A stretch of DNA of 64,000 nt from Climacium dendroides (Eukaryota; Streptophyta; Bryopsida; Hypnales; Climaciaceae). The stretch covers positions 29,034,001 to 29,098,000 of the forward strand of contig OX467086.1 of assembly GCA_950106755.1 (NCBI GenBank), read 5' to 3'. How positions within the stretch are numbered: the first letter of the stretch is position 1; the number at the start of each line of letters is the position of its first letter. The position numbers and the translations under genes were made by a program. Positions 25,451 through 38,775 of this stretch are shown in pieces. The notes below the pieces were generated by a model. It had not been told where the DNA came from. It made no database searches and was given only the letters and a program-made list of their open reading frames with translations.

Positions 25451-26481
25451 CCCCTAAAGGTAAAAATAGTGTTTTTTTGGTAATATAGTAATTTTGGATA
25501 GCTTACTATGAATGGAATTTTTTTTCTTTTTTAATGAAATTTTTACACAACATTTTTTCAAGGAATAGCTTCAAGGCTTGACAATTTTCATAACTTTTGA
25601 ATACATGATAAAAAAAAGTTATTGTGCAATATGTCATTTTCATTGCTCAGTGGTAGCTAAGGCCATTTTTTTTTCATTTTCTATGAAGTGCCATAGTGGC
25701 AATATTAAATGTAATAGTGGTGCTCCAATTTTCAACATTCATCCACATAATGAATAGAAAATATCACATTAACACATATCACATATCCATAATTCTATTT
25801 TCATCCACAATCTAACAATTTCATCTAAGATTTTTTTAATTTGAAGTTTTCTGGCGATTTATAGGATTTTTTTAATGTTTTTTTTTCTATAGGCGTGGTG
25901 CTAGGCCAAAAAATTTGGTGCAATTTGCCAAAAAAGAAAACCCTAGTTGAATCAACTCAAAAAACTTCTTCAAAAATCACTTTTTAAAAATACAAAAATT
26001 TGAAATTGATTCTTTAGATTTATATATGAGTGGAAAGCTTTGAGTCGTTCCATTTTGATTAATGAGATGAAAGTTATGAAAAGTTTTAGTTTGTGAATAG
26101 GTATAAAGTCTTTGAAAATCATAACTAAAAGTAACCTAAAACTCTTCATAATTTTCATCTTATTAATCAAAATGAAATGGTATAAAGCTTCTCACTTATA
26201 TATGAATGTAAAGAACCAATTTCAAATTTCTATTTTTTTGAAAAGTGACTTTTAAAGAAGTTTTTTGAGCTACCTAAGTGCCTGCCAAGCAATGAAAACG
26301 ACATATCATGAAATAACTTTTTTACCGAATAATCAAAAGTTATGAAAATTGTTGGGCCTTGAAGATACTCTTTAGGTACATATTGTGTGAAAATTTAAGC
26401 AAAAATAAATAAAAATTTCATTTGTAGTGAGTTGCCCAAAATCATTATGTTGCCAAAAAAGGCAGTTTTTACCTTAAGGGG
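25451..26481. mobile_element. TTAA-flanked foldback element with ~200-bp terminal repeats
   Basis: TTAA lies at 25447-25450 and 26482-26485. The left end CCCCTAAAGGTAAAAA pairs with the right end, which read inward is CCCCTTAAGGTAAAAA. The pairing continues for roughly 200 bp at about 75-80 percent identity by eye. A second inverted pair lies inside (about 25960-26090 with 26105-26270; shared ACTTCTT, TTTGAAATTGATTCTTTA and ATTTTGATTAAT words). 25670-25880 is a repeat also found at 38555-38775. No transposase is present. The TTAA site and CCC ends match the other elements of this family in the window. Confidence 0.6.
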
Positions 26482-26485
26482 TTAA

Positions 26486-27242
26486 AGCTACTCTTCATCC
26501 ACATGTTGTGTGAAATTTTCGAAGATAAAAAAATAAAATCTCCACTCACATGTACTTGCCCCCAAAAGTTATATTGTCAAAAACACAAGGTGGTCCTTTA
26601 AGGGTTAACTAACTCTTCAACTTCCTTTATTTCTTTTTGGAAACTAGTGTTGAATTTGAGCAAATACTTTATCATCTTTAAGACAATGAGTGGCATATTT
26701 GGATCAATGAGGCTCAAAAGAAGTCCATTCTAGCTAGTGGCAATGATTGGTGTTGTAAAAGAGTGGGGTAGATGAGGGCATGTTTACACTATAAAACTTT
26801 GGGTTGGTGTCCAAAGAAATGGAATGATTTGATTGGAAGATAGCTATGGTATCTAGTTTTTAAATTTACACCAAATAGAATTTGGATTGTAGCTTGTCAT
26901 TTTCAGTGGTTAGTGACTTCTTGGACCTAAAGGGAGTATTTTTTAGAAAGGTCTTGGGGGTATCCAAGTCTAAAGGCTAAAAAGAAATTTAGAGAGATTT
27001 TTTTTAGTCAATCATTTGTGTTTGTTTACTACTTGTTTTGAAGCTATTTTGGCTTGACATCATCAAAAACGGCCAAAATTTGAGAGATAGAACAACTCTA
27101 TAGATAACTCTATTTAAAAAAATTTGGCCCAAGTGCACAATGGACCATGACTCAACTCTTTTGGCTTACACCAAATGTTTGACCTCCACCTATTTATAAG
27201 TCCCTTGTTTCCAAAAGGAAGTAAAGGAATTTGAATAGTTAT
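26486..27242. other. Intergenic with an extra TTAA-family end
   Basis: 26486-26608 is a second, tandem copy of the right end of the preceding element, ending GTCCTTTAAGGG followed by TTAA. The mirror-image start TTAA-CCCTTAAAGGACC appears at 27243-27258. No gene found. Confidence 0.45.
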
Positions 27243-27653
27243 TTAACCCTTAAAGGACCAACCTTGTGTTTTTGACCACTTACAATGATCTCACCCCTTG
27301 AATAAAGTACCACTTGTGTCCATAAGTTGAAACCTAAGTTTTTTGGTGTAAAAAAGCCACTCCTACCATTAACAGCTAATGTCCTAGTCTTCCTTAGGTT
27401 CAACGAGCAAGGATTAAATATCTTTGAAGTCCACACAAAGAATAATTATTTGGCAATGCAAAGAAATGGGGGCCAACATTCACATAAATGACTAAAATTT
27501 ACTCCATTGCTACTTAAAATTTTCACAAGCTAAATGTACATTAAAAAAAATCCTTCAAAAAAAAATTAGAATTTAGCTACAAACAATAAAATTTGATAGT
27601 CAATATACAACTTCCTAATTTTGAATTTAATAGTACTCTCAATAATCCTTTAA

Positions 27654-28448
27654 CCCTTAAACGTCGAGGCGGACATTTTGTGTCCAATGGATGACAAGGA
27701 ATTCTCATGTGTAGGATAGAAATGCAACTATTCATCCTTGGAATTAGGGGTAGAAAGGAGAAATCTTTTACAATAGTTTGACTCCCAATGAATATTTTTG
27801 TTTTTTTTAAACTAGATGATGTCACAAAGTTCCAAAAGGGCTGATTTCCACGGTCATCATGGCATTTTGGGAGTAGAGTGAACTTTGGAGGCCCATTTCT
27901 TCTTCATACAAAGTTCATTTTCAATAAAATTTTTTGGAAAAGTTGCGCATACTAGTCAAGTTTGTGAGGCAAAAATCTCATGTCAATCCAAGAAGTAATG
28001 AGTGAGTGAGAAGCATTCTAGTAGTAGGAGGTTTAGCCTTAGATTTGTTTTTTGCAATTTTTCTTGTTTTTTTTTTAACATTTCAAAGCTATTTTTTAGA
28101 CACAACGAGTCGATTGAATGAAAAAAAAAATTCACCAATGTGTTTGTATACTAGTTTTGAATCATTTTGTAGTGTAAAGTTTTTTCATTTGAGTAGGTTT
28201 AGAAAACAAATTTCACCTTCAAATGTGCTTTTGGAAAAATTTCAGCATCTATTTTTGACACAAACATTATAATCTTGCAATCTATATGGCCAAATGACTT
28301 CAAATTTTGTACATATCATCTAAAACATATACACTACAAGATTGTATGGTTGAGATTTGTATAACTTGAAGATATCTAGACCTATAGAGCTTCAAAAGCA
28401 ATGATGTTTTTGAACCCTGGATATAGAATGTCACTTTGGGGTTAAGGG
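27654..28448. mobile_element. Candidate TTAA-flanked element
   Basis: TTAA followed by CCCTTAAACGTCGAGG begins at 27650. CTTTGGGG-TTAA-GGG-TTAA closes at about 28438-28452, so the right boundary could be 28441 or 28448. The first 100 bp resembles the right half of the 177-bp element at 43992-44168 and, inverted, the region 55840-55960. Assignment is tentative because the two ends are only weakly complementary. Confidence 0.4.
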
Positions 28449-28452
28449 TTAA

Positions 28453-29194
28453 ACCTTGCAAAATCCTTTCATAGCCAAAGTTGATGCTTGAAGGTAGCAT
28501 ATTGCCCTAAATTTCATAAGGGATCGTAGCAGTTCTGGGACCACTCAATCAACCCACGATATTAGGGAATAATTAATTATTAAGTGTTGATTACGAATTA
28601 GCACTTGCACTAAATGTCAGTTAAATGCATGTCGAAGTTTGATAATTAGGGGGGTTTAGTTAGAAATTCATCTCATACAGAATTTGGAAAATAAATTTAA
28701 CCAGGCATGAAAAACTACATTCAACTGTGTATTCTACATTCAACTGTGTATTGCTGACATATTTGTTTAGTTACTGCTTGGCATGAGATAGTTGTCTGAT
28801 TAAATGTCTACACAACATGACAAAAGGCAATCATGTATTGGAAATGCGCGAGATCAAACTGCTTCAAATTTGTTTTGAGCGAGTTCTTCAGAGACACCTT
28901 ACTCTGCAAGCCTGATTGAAATCTGTACATATTCAGTGGAATGCTTCGTACTGCTTCCAAGAGTATCCAACGAGGAAACCCAAAGCAGCGTGAAAGCAAA
29001 TACAGCATTGTCCCACTGCTGGTTCTGCAGCAGGCGACGGGAAGAACGAACGATCCAGTTACGACATCACCGATTATAAGCTAATTCTCGTAACTTCCCT
29101 TTTGGTCTAGGTTACAAGCCCGGTAAACTACCAGACTACTGGCAATATCAAGAATTTGCAACTTCTGTTGGAAACTCTTCAGTGTCTTCATCCT
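28453..29194 (-). other. Downstream region / probable 3' UTR of the POLD4 gene
   Basis: From about 28830 the sequence is richer in GC and lies next to the stop codon of the POLD4-like gene. It is the likely transcript end. No other gene seen. Confidence 0.35.
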
Positions 29195-30399
29195 TCAGAC
29201 TCGACCCTCCCAAAGCGCATCAGGGTTGCCTCCCACACGCTCCAGAAGATTCTTGACATGCAGAGGAGGGTTGAGCCCAAACCGACGAGCCCGTTCGAAT
29301 CGCTCGAGTCGACTGACTCCTAAGCATGGGCCGTATGCCATGTTCATATCAAACTGTCTTAGAATCTCCTCAACATCGTCATACTCTGAACACGCAGTCA
29401 AGTGTTAGAAAGAACGAAAACTCAAAACACTCTGTGGACAACAAGCTGGAGAAGTGATCCTAATCGAGAAGTCCGATAATATGTGAAGTCCTAATTCACC
29501 AGGAATCATATCACATTTATTCAATCAGAAGTCCTAAGAAGTTAAAGAGTTAATTAAACTTCGAAAATATCAGAGTTTCAAAAAGCCTGTCAATCACATC
29601 AGTGTCGTCGGAAAAAGAAGCCTTCTGGCAAGTTCCATGTCATAGGGAAAAACACGATTGGCATGGACTAACTTCTTTCGATTCCTGTTTTAAAACACTC
29701 TGTTATGAAGCTCTAGGTACATATATAGAGTGCAAAACATCAAAAAATCGTTTAAATTATTACAGAACTCGAACTCGGAAAACAGAATAAAAAGTTGCAG
29801 CATTTCAGCCATACTTCCATGCATATCCGAGCACGATAAAGAAACCTACTGATCACACCAGGGTTACCAATATGTGAGATCTTCCATTTTAATCCTAATT
29901 TTCCTAGATTTTCTGTGCATAATCAAAGTCAGAAACGATTTCATAAAGATATCAAAATATACTGAAATAGAGTTTGCAGAACGGGATAAATTCGTTTGAT
30001 CGCGTTCTCTGGTAACTTTGCAAGTTTGAACCACAAAACCTAACACGAATAAAAAAACTGTTCTCAGCGAAAAAAAACGCTGGACACAAGAGAAACGACT
30101 GCCCAGCCGTATCAGGAAGGTAAGTGCAGGAGCACCAACTGCATCAAAACCCTAAAAACACAGCAGTTTCTGGTCTCGTGCCTACCTTCATTCAAATCCT
30201 TTCTCCCAGACGAGACGAGGGCAGCAGGCTGCGAGTCTCCACCTCCAACAGTGCCGCCACCAGAACCGATGTCGTCGAATGCACCGTAAACTGGATCCCT
30301 GGACTTGTACGAGGCGGCAGAGAGCACCTTACTGCTGATGACCCCCGTCGCGGAACTCTTTCGTTTCGGATAGTGAGAGTGCATGTTGCGCGTCGCCAT
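29195..30399 (-). CDS. POLD4: DNA polymerase delta subunit 4 (p12/POLD4-like)
   Basis: The smallest accessory subunit of replicative DNA polymerase delta, acting in the nucleus. There are two coding exons, 30186-30399 and 29195-29385. The donor follows AATGAAG, the acceptor is TTCAG, and the exons join in phase 1, giving 134 residues. The C-terminal half carries the family core: a short acidic helix (EILRQFDMNMAYGPCLG), then SRLERFERARRFGLNPP and a terminal DALW close to the C-terminus. The core corresponds to the FD...YGPC.G..RL.R..RA...GL.PP pattern known from animal p12. The N-terminal half (about 70 residues) is basic, Ser/Gly-rich and low complexity. It contains KVLSAASY, which resembles the unusual PCNA-binding K-x-L-x-x-x-S-Y motif of animal p12; that is inference. 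A TTAA-flanked element begins 274 bp upstream of the start codon. Confidence 0.88.
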
Positions 30400-30672
30400 T
30401 GGAAGTGTACAGAAAGCGTTCTGTAAAGGTTGGAAAGAAGGCAACCAAAGGGTGAGCACTGAGCAGAGGAGCGACGCGTACGAATGCGAGAAGTGGGCTA
30501 GCAAATTTGAACGGGGCTGAGAGGGGGAGCGTGATCGAGAAGCTTGGAGTGCGCGAGGGGGGGAAGAAGAGGGTCGACGAACGTGGACAGAGCGCCGCTG
30601 ACGAATGAACTGACTCGTCCAACGGATGAATTCTCGGCGACTTTTCAGTTCATTGTTCCGTTCCTGGGTTAA

Positions 30673-31087
30673 CCCTTAAACTTCCCAAACTGACGATCTG
30701 GGAACGATTTGGGAACAATCGTCATAAAAGTACTATTTGGAAGAATATTTTGGAATTGATATACAAAGGAAAATTCTAGCTTTACGCTATCACCAACGTT
30801 GTCACCAAGTTTTGTGTTCTTTACATCTATGACCTCATTTTTGCAAATTCAATTTTGAACTAGAGTCAATGCAATTTTGGCTTGGTCAACCACATGACAT
30901 ACTTCCACATTTGTAATTTTAGAATAATAATGTACTTTGGAAACACCAAATCCAACCAATAGATAGGACAAGAACTTGATAAAGTATCTTCACAAAATAG
31001 AATGACTTTCATCTAAGTAATAAAAAAAAGAGAGAAGAATATGAATCTATTCATCATCTAAAAATTAGATGTTGGAATGCTTAAGGG
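30673..31087. mobile_element. TTAA-flanked piggyBac-like MITE upstream of POLD4
   Basis: The 415-bp element is flanked by TTAA at 30669-30672 and 31088-31091. The left end is CCCTTAAACTTCCC, and the right end read inward is CCCTTAAGCATTCC. The sequence is the reverse complement of the element at 13133-13691, with an internal deletion relative to it. Its gene-proximal end is the same family end that faces the gene at 13898. No coding capacity. Confidence 0.75.
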
Positions 31088-31091
31088 TTAA

Positions 31092-32517
31092 GGCAAGTGC
31101 ACCCACTAATAAAAATTAAGAACTATTACTATTGAATGTGAATTATTTTTATTATATCTCATTGGCAAGTGAAAGGTTATTCTAAAAACGCATTTTAGTA
31201 TGCATTATCTTACACAAAGGTTAAATTTGGCATAAATTTAGTCTTTTATATTAAAAAATGTGCCACATGTCAATTTGTAAATGGTCTGAGGTGACATAGA
31301 ATCTTGAGAATTTAACATGGAAATTCAATTTCGGTAGTTAGGTGCTAAATTAGATCCTCACATACAATAATTAGATATTGTATTAATAAATTATGAAATT
31401 TTAAAGTATTTTAGGTGTAACAAAAATTGAAACTATGCTCTTCTAGATTCTTGTGCTCTAATTGTATACATCTTGTATCATCAATATTTAGGTATTATTG
31501 TCACTTTTGGTTCAAATATAAGTGTTACAATTTGGGCAATGTTGATTACAGATGCACATATATACCATAGTCAAAGGTTTTTGACAATAAAGGCTTACTA
31601 CTTCTTATTTTATCTATTGTAGTTTTCAATGCATACACTTGGTTAATATATAGGTGCAAGACTTATGATTCAATTTTTTGGGGGGGGGCTCCACCTTTTG
31701 AGACTATGAGGTGTGTGCATCGAAAAAAGTTACTTACTTATAGTTTATTAATTGGAACAAGACTCATTAATTCAACAATCATGTCATGTTCTCAAAGTTG
31801 TAGCTTTACTTTGAAAGTCACCCCTTCCATAATCTTCTTTCCCTTGTCATGGCAATAAAAACTCTATTCACAAAAAATAATCCTAGTTGCAACAAACAAC
31901 TCTGCTCAAAGGTAGACCTCAATTGCCTAAACCTCCCTAAACCATTGCAAAGCCCAAATTAGGAAATTTGTTTCTTTGTCAACATTTGCCCCCCTATGAA
32001 ATAATTAAAACAGTCATGAGGTCTTGCCAAACCAAAGAAGAATAGTCACCCTTATCACATAACCAAGCAACAACAACCTTTGTGAAGAATGAGAAGGAAA
32101 CTATAAAATGTAAGTCGGTCAAGAACAAAAAAAACCCTCCGGTGCCCATTGCCTCCACTTCTACAATTCCAAGAAAGAAACTAGCAAATTTTGTTAGGAA
32201 GATTGGAATCTTGGATATTGTGCAACCAACAACTTCTAATGTCTCCCACCCAATTGACTATGGTAGCTCGTGTGCACTACATGAAGGAAGATTCTCCCAA
32301 AATCCAACTTGAAGAAGGGCTAAATATGTCTTTTAACAATTAATCTCTTAAGAACCAAGGGATAGTTCGGATTTCAAAGATTGTGATGATGTATTATAAA
32401 ATGCAACTTAGAAGAACAAGTAATGATGACTTTCAAATAATAATTGCAAATTATGATTGGTAGATCATATCCATACAGTTAAATCAACTAGTATACAAAT
32501 CAATATTTTCCAATATG
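31092..32517. other. AT-rich intergenic, no gene seen
   Basis: A 76-codon frame at 32082-32312 (Lys/Asn-rich start, then IPRKKLANFVRK) lies in slightly GC-richer DNA and may be a transposon remnant, but no family is recognised. Confidence 0.4.
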
Positions 32518-32683
32518 GGGAATTTCATTAAAATGGCAATTATTCTGTAACTTTGACATTCCACAGTTCAGACTAGGCAGTCTGAAATCTAGTACACTAA
32601 TAGATTTCAGACCGCCTGGTCTGAACTGTGGGAATGGCCCACTGTGAAAATGGCACATGGAATATCGTCACTTTAATGAAATT
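32518..32683. repeat. Foldback (MITE-like) with strong hairpin
   Basis: CCACAGTTCAGAC (32561) pairs with GTCTGAACTGTGG (ending near 32631), and the inner arms GTCTGAAATCTA and TAGATTTCAGAC also pair. Weaker outer pairing (GAATTTCATTAAA with TTTAATGAAATTC) extends the structure to about 166 bp. Target duplication not resolved. Confidence 0.65.
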
Positions 32684-35600
32684 CTCTATCAATGGAATTT
32701 GAAGCCCAAAATTGAAATTTTCTTTTAAAATTGATTGTAGATTCAGCAATGATAGTGCATGATTGTGTGAGCATGAAAATGCGAGTATGTGAGCCTCAAG
32801 CATATGTATATACATACATATATATGTATGTATGTTCTACAACCATTGAAGGTGTTTATAACATAAACACCTATTATATAGGTATTTATAACATACCGGT
32901 AGTTATATTATAATCATGAAAGGTTTTCATAATATAGACACCTATAACATAGGTGTATAGTCTTCTAGGTTCATAAATTTACATTATTAAGCTCACATAA
33001 TAGCAAATTTTGTTGTTGATTGAATATTTGTGAATTTCACTAGAATTTTTTTCTTGAAGTTCAAAATGTTAAGTTCTAATCTAAAAGGTTATTTTTTGAG
33101 GCTAGACCTATCAATACCTATTCATTAATAGAATATTTGCAAAGCTTAGTCTTTAAAATCTATATAATTACACAAATGTTAATGAACTAACATATGAATC
33201 TTAAAAAAATAATGGATGAAAAAAATACAATTCTATATGTTAGAATGTATTTGTATTCATCCATTGTGCAAAATTTGAACACTTGGTGCTTTGGAGGTTA
33301 AAGTTCGTCATTGGTGGCAAAGGTCAAGACCTTTAGTTGATCATCACTAGTAATATTGAGAAGAGTGAAGTCTCAATAAGTAGTGATTTTATTTAATAAA
33401 AACTAGAAAAATTATCCATATACTGCTATCATACTTGATGGTTAGGACGGCAAGAAAATATTTCTAATAATGAATGCCAAAATTTGTGGGATATTATTAT
33501 TGTTTTGAAATCATATGATAAAAATAAAATCTTTCTAATTTTAAACACATGGCAAATTACATTTGCAAACTTTAGTTAATTAGTCATTTGGAAATGCCAA
33601 CCCTAATCACTAGGTATGATAATAAGATTTTTGTGCATGTTTTTTGTAGATACTTTTATTAAAAACTAGAGGTGAAGATTTTTATTAATGTTGGATGCCA
33701 TTTGGATTTTTGAACTTGCATAATAGTCATATAGGACACTTTGCCATTGTTTAATTAGTTGTTAATAAATAATATCATAAGGCATAGTAGTATTTAATTA
33801 TTAAGGTGTCTGGCTTCATAATTAATATGAGGTATTTTTCATCTAATATCCATTACAATTGTTGATGTAGACAAGTCAACACTGCAATCAAGGAATCACC
33901 CCTATTGATATGCATTGGAAAAATCTAAATTTGATTAGAAAACAACTACAACCACAATTGTATAGAAGTTGAATTCAACTTGGAAATGACTACAATTATA
34001 AAATGATTGTTGTTTTCTAGTAAAAATGTTGTGAAACTTGTTGTTTACCAATCGTAACAAACCCACTTTGTAAGACAATTGTAATTGCAAGTTCAGTAGT
34101 TTTTTCTTGTCTCATGAGTTGTAATCTAACATTATTTAAATGAAGCTAGTCCAAAGCTAGCCACTTTAGAAGACCAAATAATGACTACTATGCCTTATGA
34201 TATTATTTTATCCATTTGCCATAATACAAGGCTACCTTACAAGACAATTGACTTGAATACAAATTGTATGGTGCAAATTCACTCCAAAATAATGGTATCT
34301 CACTTTTTCATTCAACTTTACAATGCGAGTTTTAAGGTTTATTCTTCATATTTATATTAGCCAATATCAACTTTCCCATTGTTACTATAAAGATTGAATG
34401 CACAATGACTCAGGAGTTGCACTTTTAAAATGTTGTTTAACCTTAAAACATTAGAAATTTACTTAAAACACCATTTAAAAAAAATTCCACATCAACTATT
34501 GGAAGCCAAACACCTTAATAATACAACACCAAGTGTCATTGAGTCCCACTTTGTGTCCACATCTAGCCTCACTTGGCCACTGAGTAAATTTGGAAGCAAG
34601 GTTTGGTAAGTTGCTCTAGACAAAAAGTCATTGAAAGGTGCCAATGGGTTTTTGTGGTGTTGCCATGGTTTTGTAGTCTCATTAGGGATTTAAGGAATCC
34701 TTCAGGCTTTCATAGGATTGCCAATTTTGTGGTTTTTGGCTTAATTGTTGCTTTTCATGGCTACTTCCATCCATGTGCACTCTGTGGAGTTTCATGGCAT
34801 TTGACATTAATTACAAGGTTTGCATAAAGCACAACAAAAATAAATACATTGCATAGAATTTAGTCTCTAGTGGTTCTTGGAATCCATTGGAGTTGCAGTG
34901 GCTTAGTGTCCAATCTCAAGTCTGCTTCAATGGAGTCTATTGCACTTCTGATATTGAAGAAGGGATTTGTGAATGTGGGGGAGATTCAAATTTTTTTGGT
35001 GGATTCTAGTTGATATTTAAGATTGCAAGTGAGTTCATTGGTTGTATTGTTAGTAGGAGAGAAGAAATTTGTTTTGTTTGCAAGTTCTAAGCTGATGATG
35101 CAAAGACTAGAGGAGAAGGGACAAAGGCTAGTTCAATAAAGGATTTGTTTTTGTTATGCCATTATATTGTAGTTAGCATTGCGATTGGATGAAATTGGAT
35201 CTGGGGGAGGTAGCTACTTAGCAGTCATGAGTTCTATTGTGAACAATTGCAATCTACAAAGTACTACAAAGATAGTGACCATTTATGTGTAGTGATTGTG
35301 TAGATAGTCAATTTTGTTTGAAGTAGTAGTACATGAGCCATGGAAGGTATGAACATGTTTTGTAACAATTTTACAAATTTTTGTTTTTTTGTGCAAAACC
35401 ATTTTTATTGTTGGCAAACCTTATTGTTTGTACTACCCCTTTGGAGTCATTCTTGAATATTAAGGTTGTAAAAAATTAGTGACTCTTTTTAGTCACTTGA
35501 AATTGTTTGACTATTGTGCAACTAGGATGCAATTGATAAATGAAAGAAGATTGTGAGCATGCAACTAGGCTCCATATTATGTTGATTGACTTACAACAAC

Positions 35601-37804
35601 TGCTATAGTAGAATATTTGTTTTCTTATTGCAACTATTGCAACTCAATCGTTACTAACAAACAATTATAAAACATTCCATATATGGGAAGTAAAAAATGA
35701 AAGTTAGTAGAAAATGACTACAAAATTGCTAAGGTAGAAAAATGCCATTTACATTAGAATGGCTTAAAAAGGTTGGCAACTATGAACCTCAAATAGACAT
35801 TAATTAACTTTTCATGAAATGAATAAAAGTTTGTCATATACAACTTTGCATAAGTTGCAATAGTGGCTACCTAGTTCTGCAATACAACTTTTATGAGTTG
35901 CAATAGTGGCGATCTAGTTGTGCCACTATGCAATTGAATGGATGACTTCATGTGGCAATGAATGCCACATTGGCAACCATATAAAAAGAGTACCTTGACG
36001 AAGTTCCAACTAGGTTGTCGGATGAAAAACAACCCCATTATTCTTTACGACTACATTTTTAGAAACAACTGTGAATCTCAATTTGCACTAGTTGCAAATG
36101 TTCCATTCAACTAAAAACAATTGTTTTTGTACTTGAAACCCTTCATTTTCTTTTAATGTAATACAATTACCAAAATTTGCCAAAGAAGGTGTTGTAGTTT
36201 TTTTTGAACTACAATGCAAGTAACCAAAATCTTGATGACCATCAATTGTCTCAATTGATTTTGAAAACTTTGTGAGTTGCCATATTGATTTTTAACTACA
36301 TCTTGGATTTGCTTAGAGACAAAAAAATATTAATTTGTACAAGAAACAAACAACTATAGCTTTTACATTAAAAATCAACATTGAATTGTATTTTTGCATC
36401 TTTAATATGTCAAAGTTATGAAAAAGACTTATTTCCAAGAAACTAAACATATGAACTATATAAAACCTAACATATGATCTTTATAATACTAATAGGAAAT
36501 ACAAAACATATAATAGTTATACAAATCAAATTCTAGACACAAAGATAACAAAGTAATTTCAAATATAATAAGGCATGTGCAGAATATATTTTGTGTTATT
36601 CAAATAAAAAAAGTTCTTATTTATACTAATTTGTCTTTGGAAGAAGAAATGACGCAGTTAAATAAGTTTTTTTTATTTTTTTTATCTTTTAGTTTTGTTA
36701 ATTTATGTGCAATTGATTATCTTTGCTTTTATACTAGTACTCTTGAAATTAAACAAGTAACAAAATTGAAGAGAAGGGTGTTGAAAGCAAGCCATGGACG
36801 CTTGTTAGTATAATATTTGGTGGTGAAAGAAATAATTCTTGAACTTTGTCACTAAAGCATTGAGTATTGCTTAGATTAACATTTGCTAATTATGTGCAAC
36901 TTCAATATAAATTTAATCTTCTTCGACAGTTTTTTTATGTGTGTATTGGATTTGATAGTTTGAATATACATGTATAGAATTGAGCTTATGTATAGGAAAC
37001 CTTGAATTCATACTTTAAAAAAAAAAAATTTTAAACTTCAAATATACTTGTAAATATTTTTTTTGAGTGGACATTTGTACATATTTGGGACATTTTCTTA
37101 GTTTATGTAAGTTGGTTCATTTATTTTTCTTATGTATAGTTGTTTGAATATAACATTTATTTTTTAAATTTTATTTTACTAATAAAAATAGGTTTTGTTG
37201 AATTTGTTATATGAATAGTTGTTGGTCTTTCACTTATAAAGGAGGATTATAGATCCCTACAAAAATAGGTAATGAAAATGAATGGATGAAAGAATTAAAT
37301 AAAGACAATAAAATAGAGGTTTGCTCAAAATAACTATTCAAAATTTCCACCAAATGAAATTTGTCCCAAAACAATACTTGCCCTCCAAAAGAAATAAATC
37401 ATTTGAATTGTTTTCTAAATTTAATTGAGATCCTAGTTTGAGATATGCCTCACAAGATACTCAAATTTTAAAAATATAAATCTAATTTTTTGAAATACAA
37501 TGAAGTCATTATATTGAATTGATCTATAACATTGACTTGTAAAGGCCTAAGGCCTTTTTTTTTTTGTCAAAACCACTCAAAATTGCCATTTTTGTTGTGT
37601 TTGTTCAAAGAAATATATTTTTTAGAATCTAATAGTAGGATATCTTACTTTACTTGTTTAAAATCATGCAATAAATTTTTTATGAAGTTTGACTATATAG
37701 ATTGAGAGATATTAGCATTCAAAGTTTATTTTTTATTTATTTTTGAACACCTGTAATTTCAAATGACTTTGACCACCATTTGTGAGAAAAATTTGCACTA
37801 TAGA
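32684..37804. other. AT-rich intergenic, no gene seen
   Basis: About 5 kb without a supportable gene. Small-scale features are an alternating TATATACATACATATATATG stretch near 32800, an imperfect ~46-bp direct duplication at about 35845-35935 (shared AGTTGCAATAGTGGC), and GC-richer broken frames at 34600-35230 that may be a decayed coding fragment of unknown origin. Confidence 0.4.
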
Positions 37805-38050
37805 CTTTGAATTAAATTTTTTTTGAAGAATTGAGTTGAAAGTCTAGGAAAAAAATTTCAAAAAAATGCACTTGATTTTCATTCTTTAATAAATTGCTAA
37901 GTAGAAGTAGGTCCAAGATTGAAAGAAAAAATAAATTGTTAATAGCTCTAAGATGGGACTGAAGACAATAATTCCAATGGTGAGATTTTTCTAGCAAACA
38001 AAATTTAACTTGTCAAACATTTTTTGTTGAAACATTGTGAAAATTGCATT
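37805..38050. repeat. Dispersed repeat, pair with 9230-9475
   Basis: Same order and orientation of conserved words as at 9230-9475 (AAGTAGAAGTAGGTCCAAGA, TTGTTAATAGCTCTAAGATG, TGTCAAACATTTTTTGTTG). Confidence 0.65.
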
Positions 38051-38554
38051 CAAAAATGAATCCTATAAGTAATTTTTTCAAGGAGATGCTTAGATTGCCC
38101 CTAAAACAAGATTATTCATAACTTTCACATCACTAATCCAAATGGAATGAATCAAAGCTTCACGTGTAGACAAAAATATTATTTGTAAGAAAAAAAATTT
38201 AATTTCAAGTTTTGTGGATTTAATTTTTTGCCTACTAAATGAAAATTTGGACTTTTTGTAGTATAACTTTTGTTCCCGGGCACTGATTGAAATAAAAATT
38301 ATATTTCCATGAAGCTACTAAGTTTTTCTATCTTATGAGAAAGTTTTAAAAAGTTTCATTAAAAATTGAGTTCATAGGAACCTGCCCAAAATTCAATTTG
38401 TACCTCAACAGGACAATGGGCCTTTAGGGAGTAAAGAAGAAATTCAATTAATAAAAGCAAGTGCACTCTACCTCCCTTATAATGAATACCTTTATTCTTG
38501 TCATAGTGATCATATTGACAAAGTGTCATAATGAAGAATTAGCATGCAAATGTC

Positions 38555-38775
38555 ACATTCAGGGCTTTTTTTCATTTTTAAGTGCCAAAGTGGCAAAATA
38601 AAATGTTACAATGGTGCTCCAAATTTCAACATATTAGATAGAAAATATCACATTAGCACATATCACATATCTATAATTTGGTTTTCTTCCACAATCTGGA
38701 GATTTCATCCAAGAATTTTTTTAATTTGAAGTTTTTTGACAATTTCATCCAAGTTTTTAGGCATTTTTTAGCCAA
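38555..38775. repeat. Dispersed repeat, pair with 25670-25880
   Basis: Shared blocks in the same orientation: GTGCCAAAGTGGCA, GGTGCTCCAA, AGAAAATATCACATTA, CACATATCACATATC and TTTTTTAATTTGAAGTTTT. At the other site this sequence is the interior of a TTAA-flanked foldback. This copy may therefore belong to a decayed relative, with an end-like CCTTTAGGGAGTAA at about 38421. Confidence 0.65.

Noticed and set aside
23699..31690. T/G homopolymer runs near 23.7 and 31.7 kb as functional elements
   Set aside because: Simple-sequence runs with no associated structure, and sequencing or assembly artefacts are common there.
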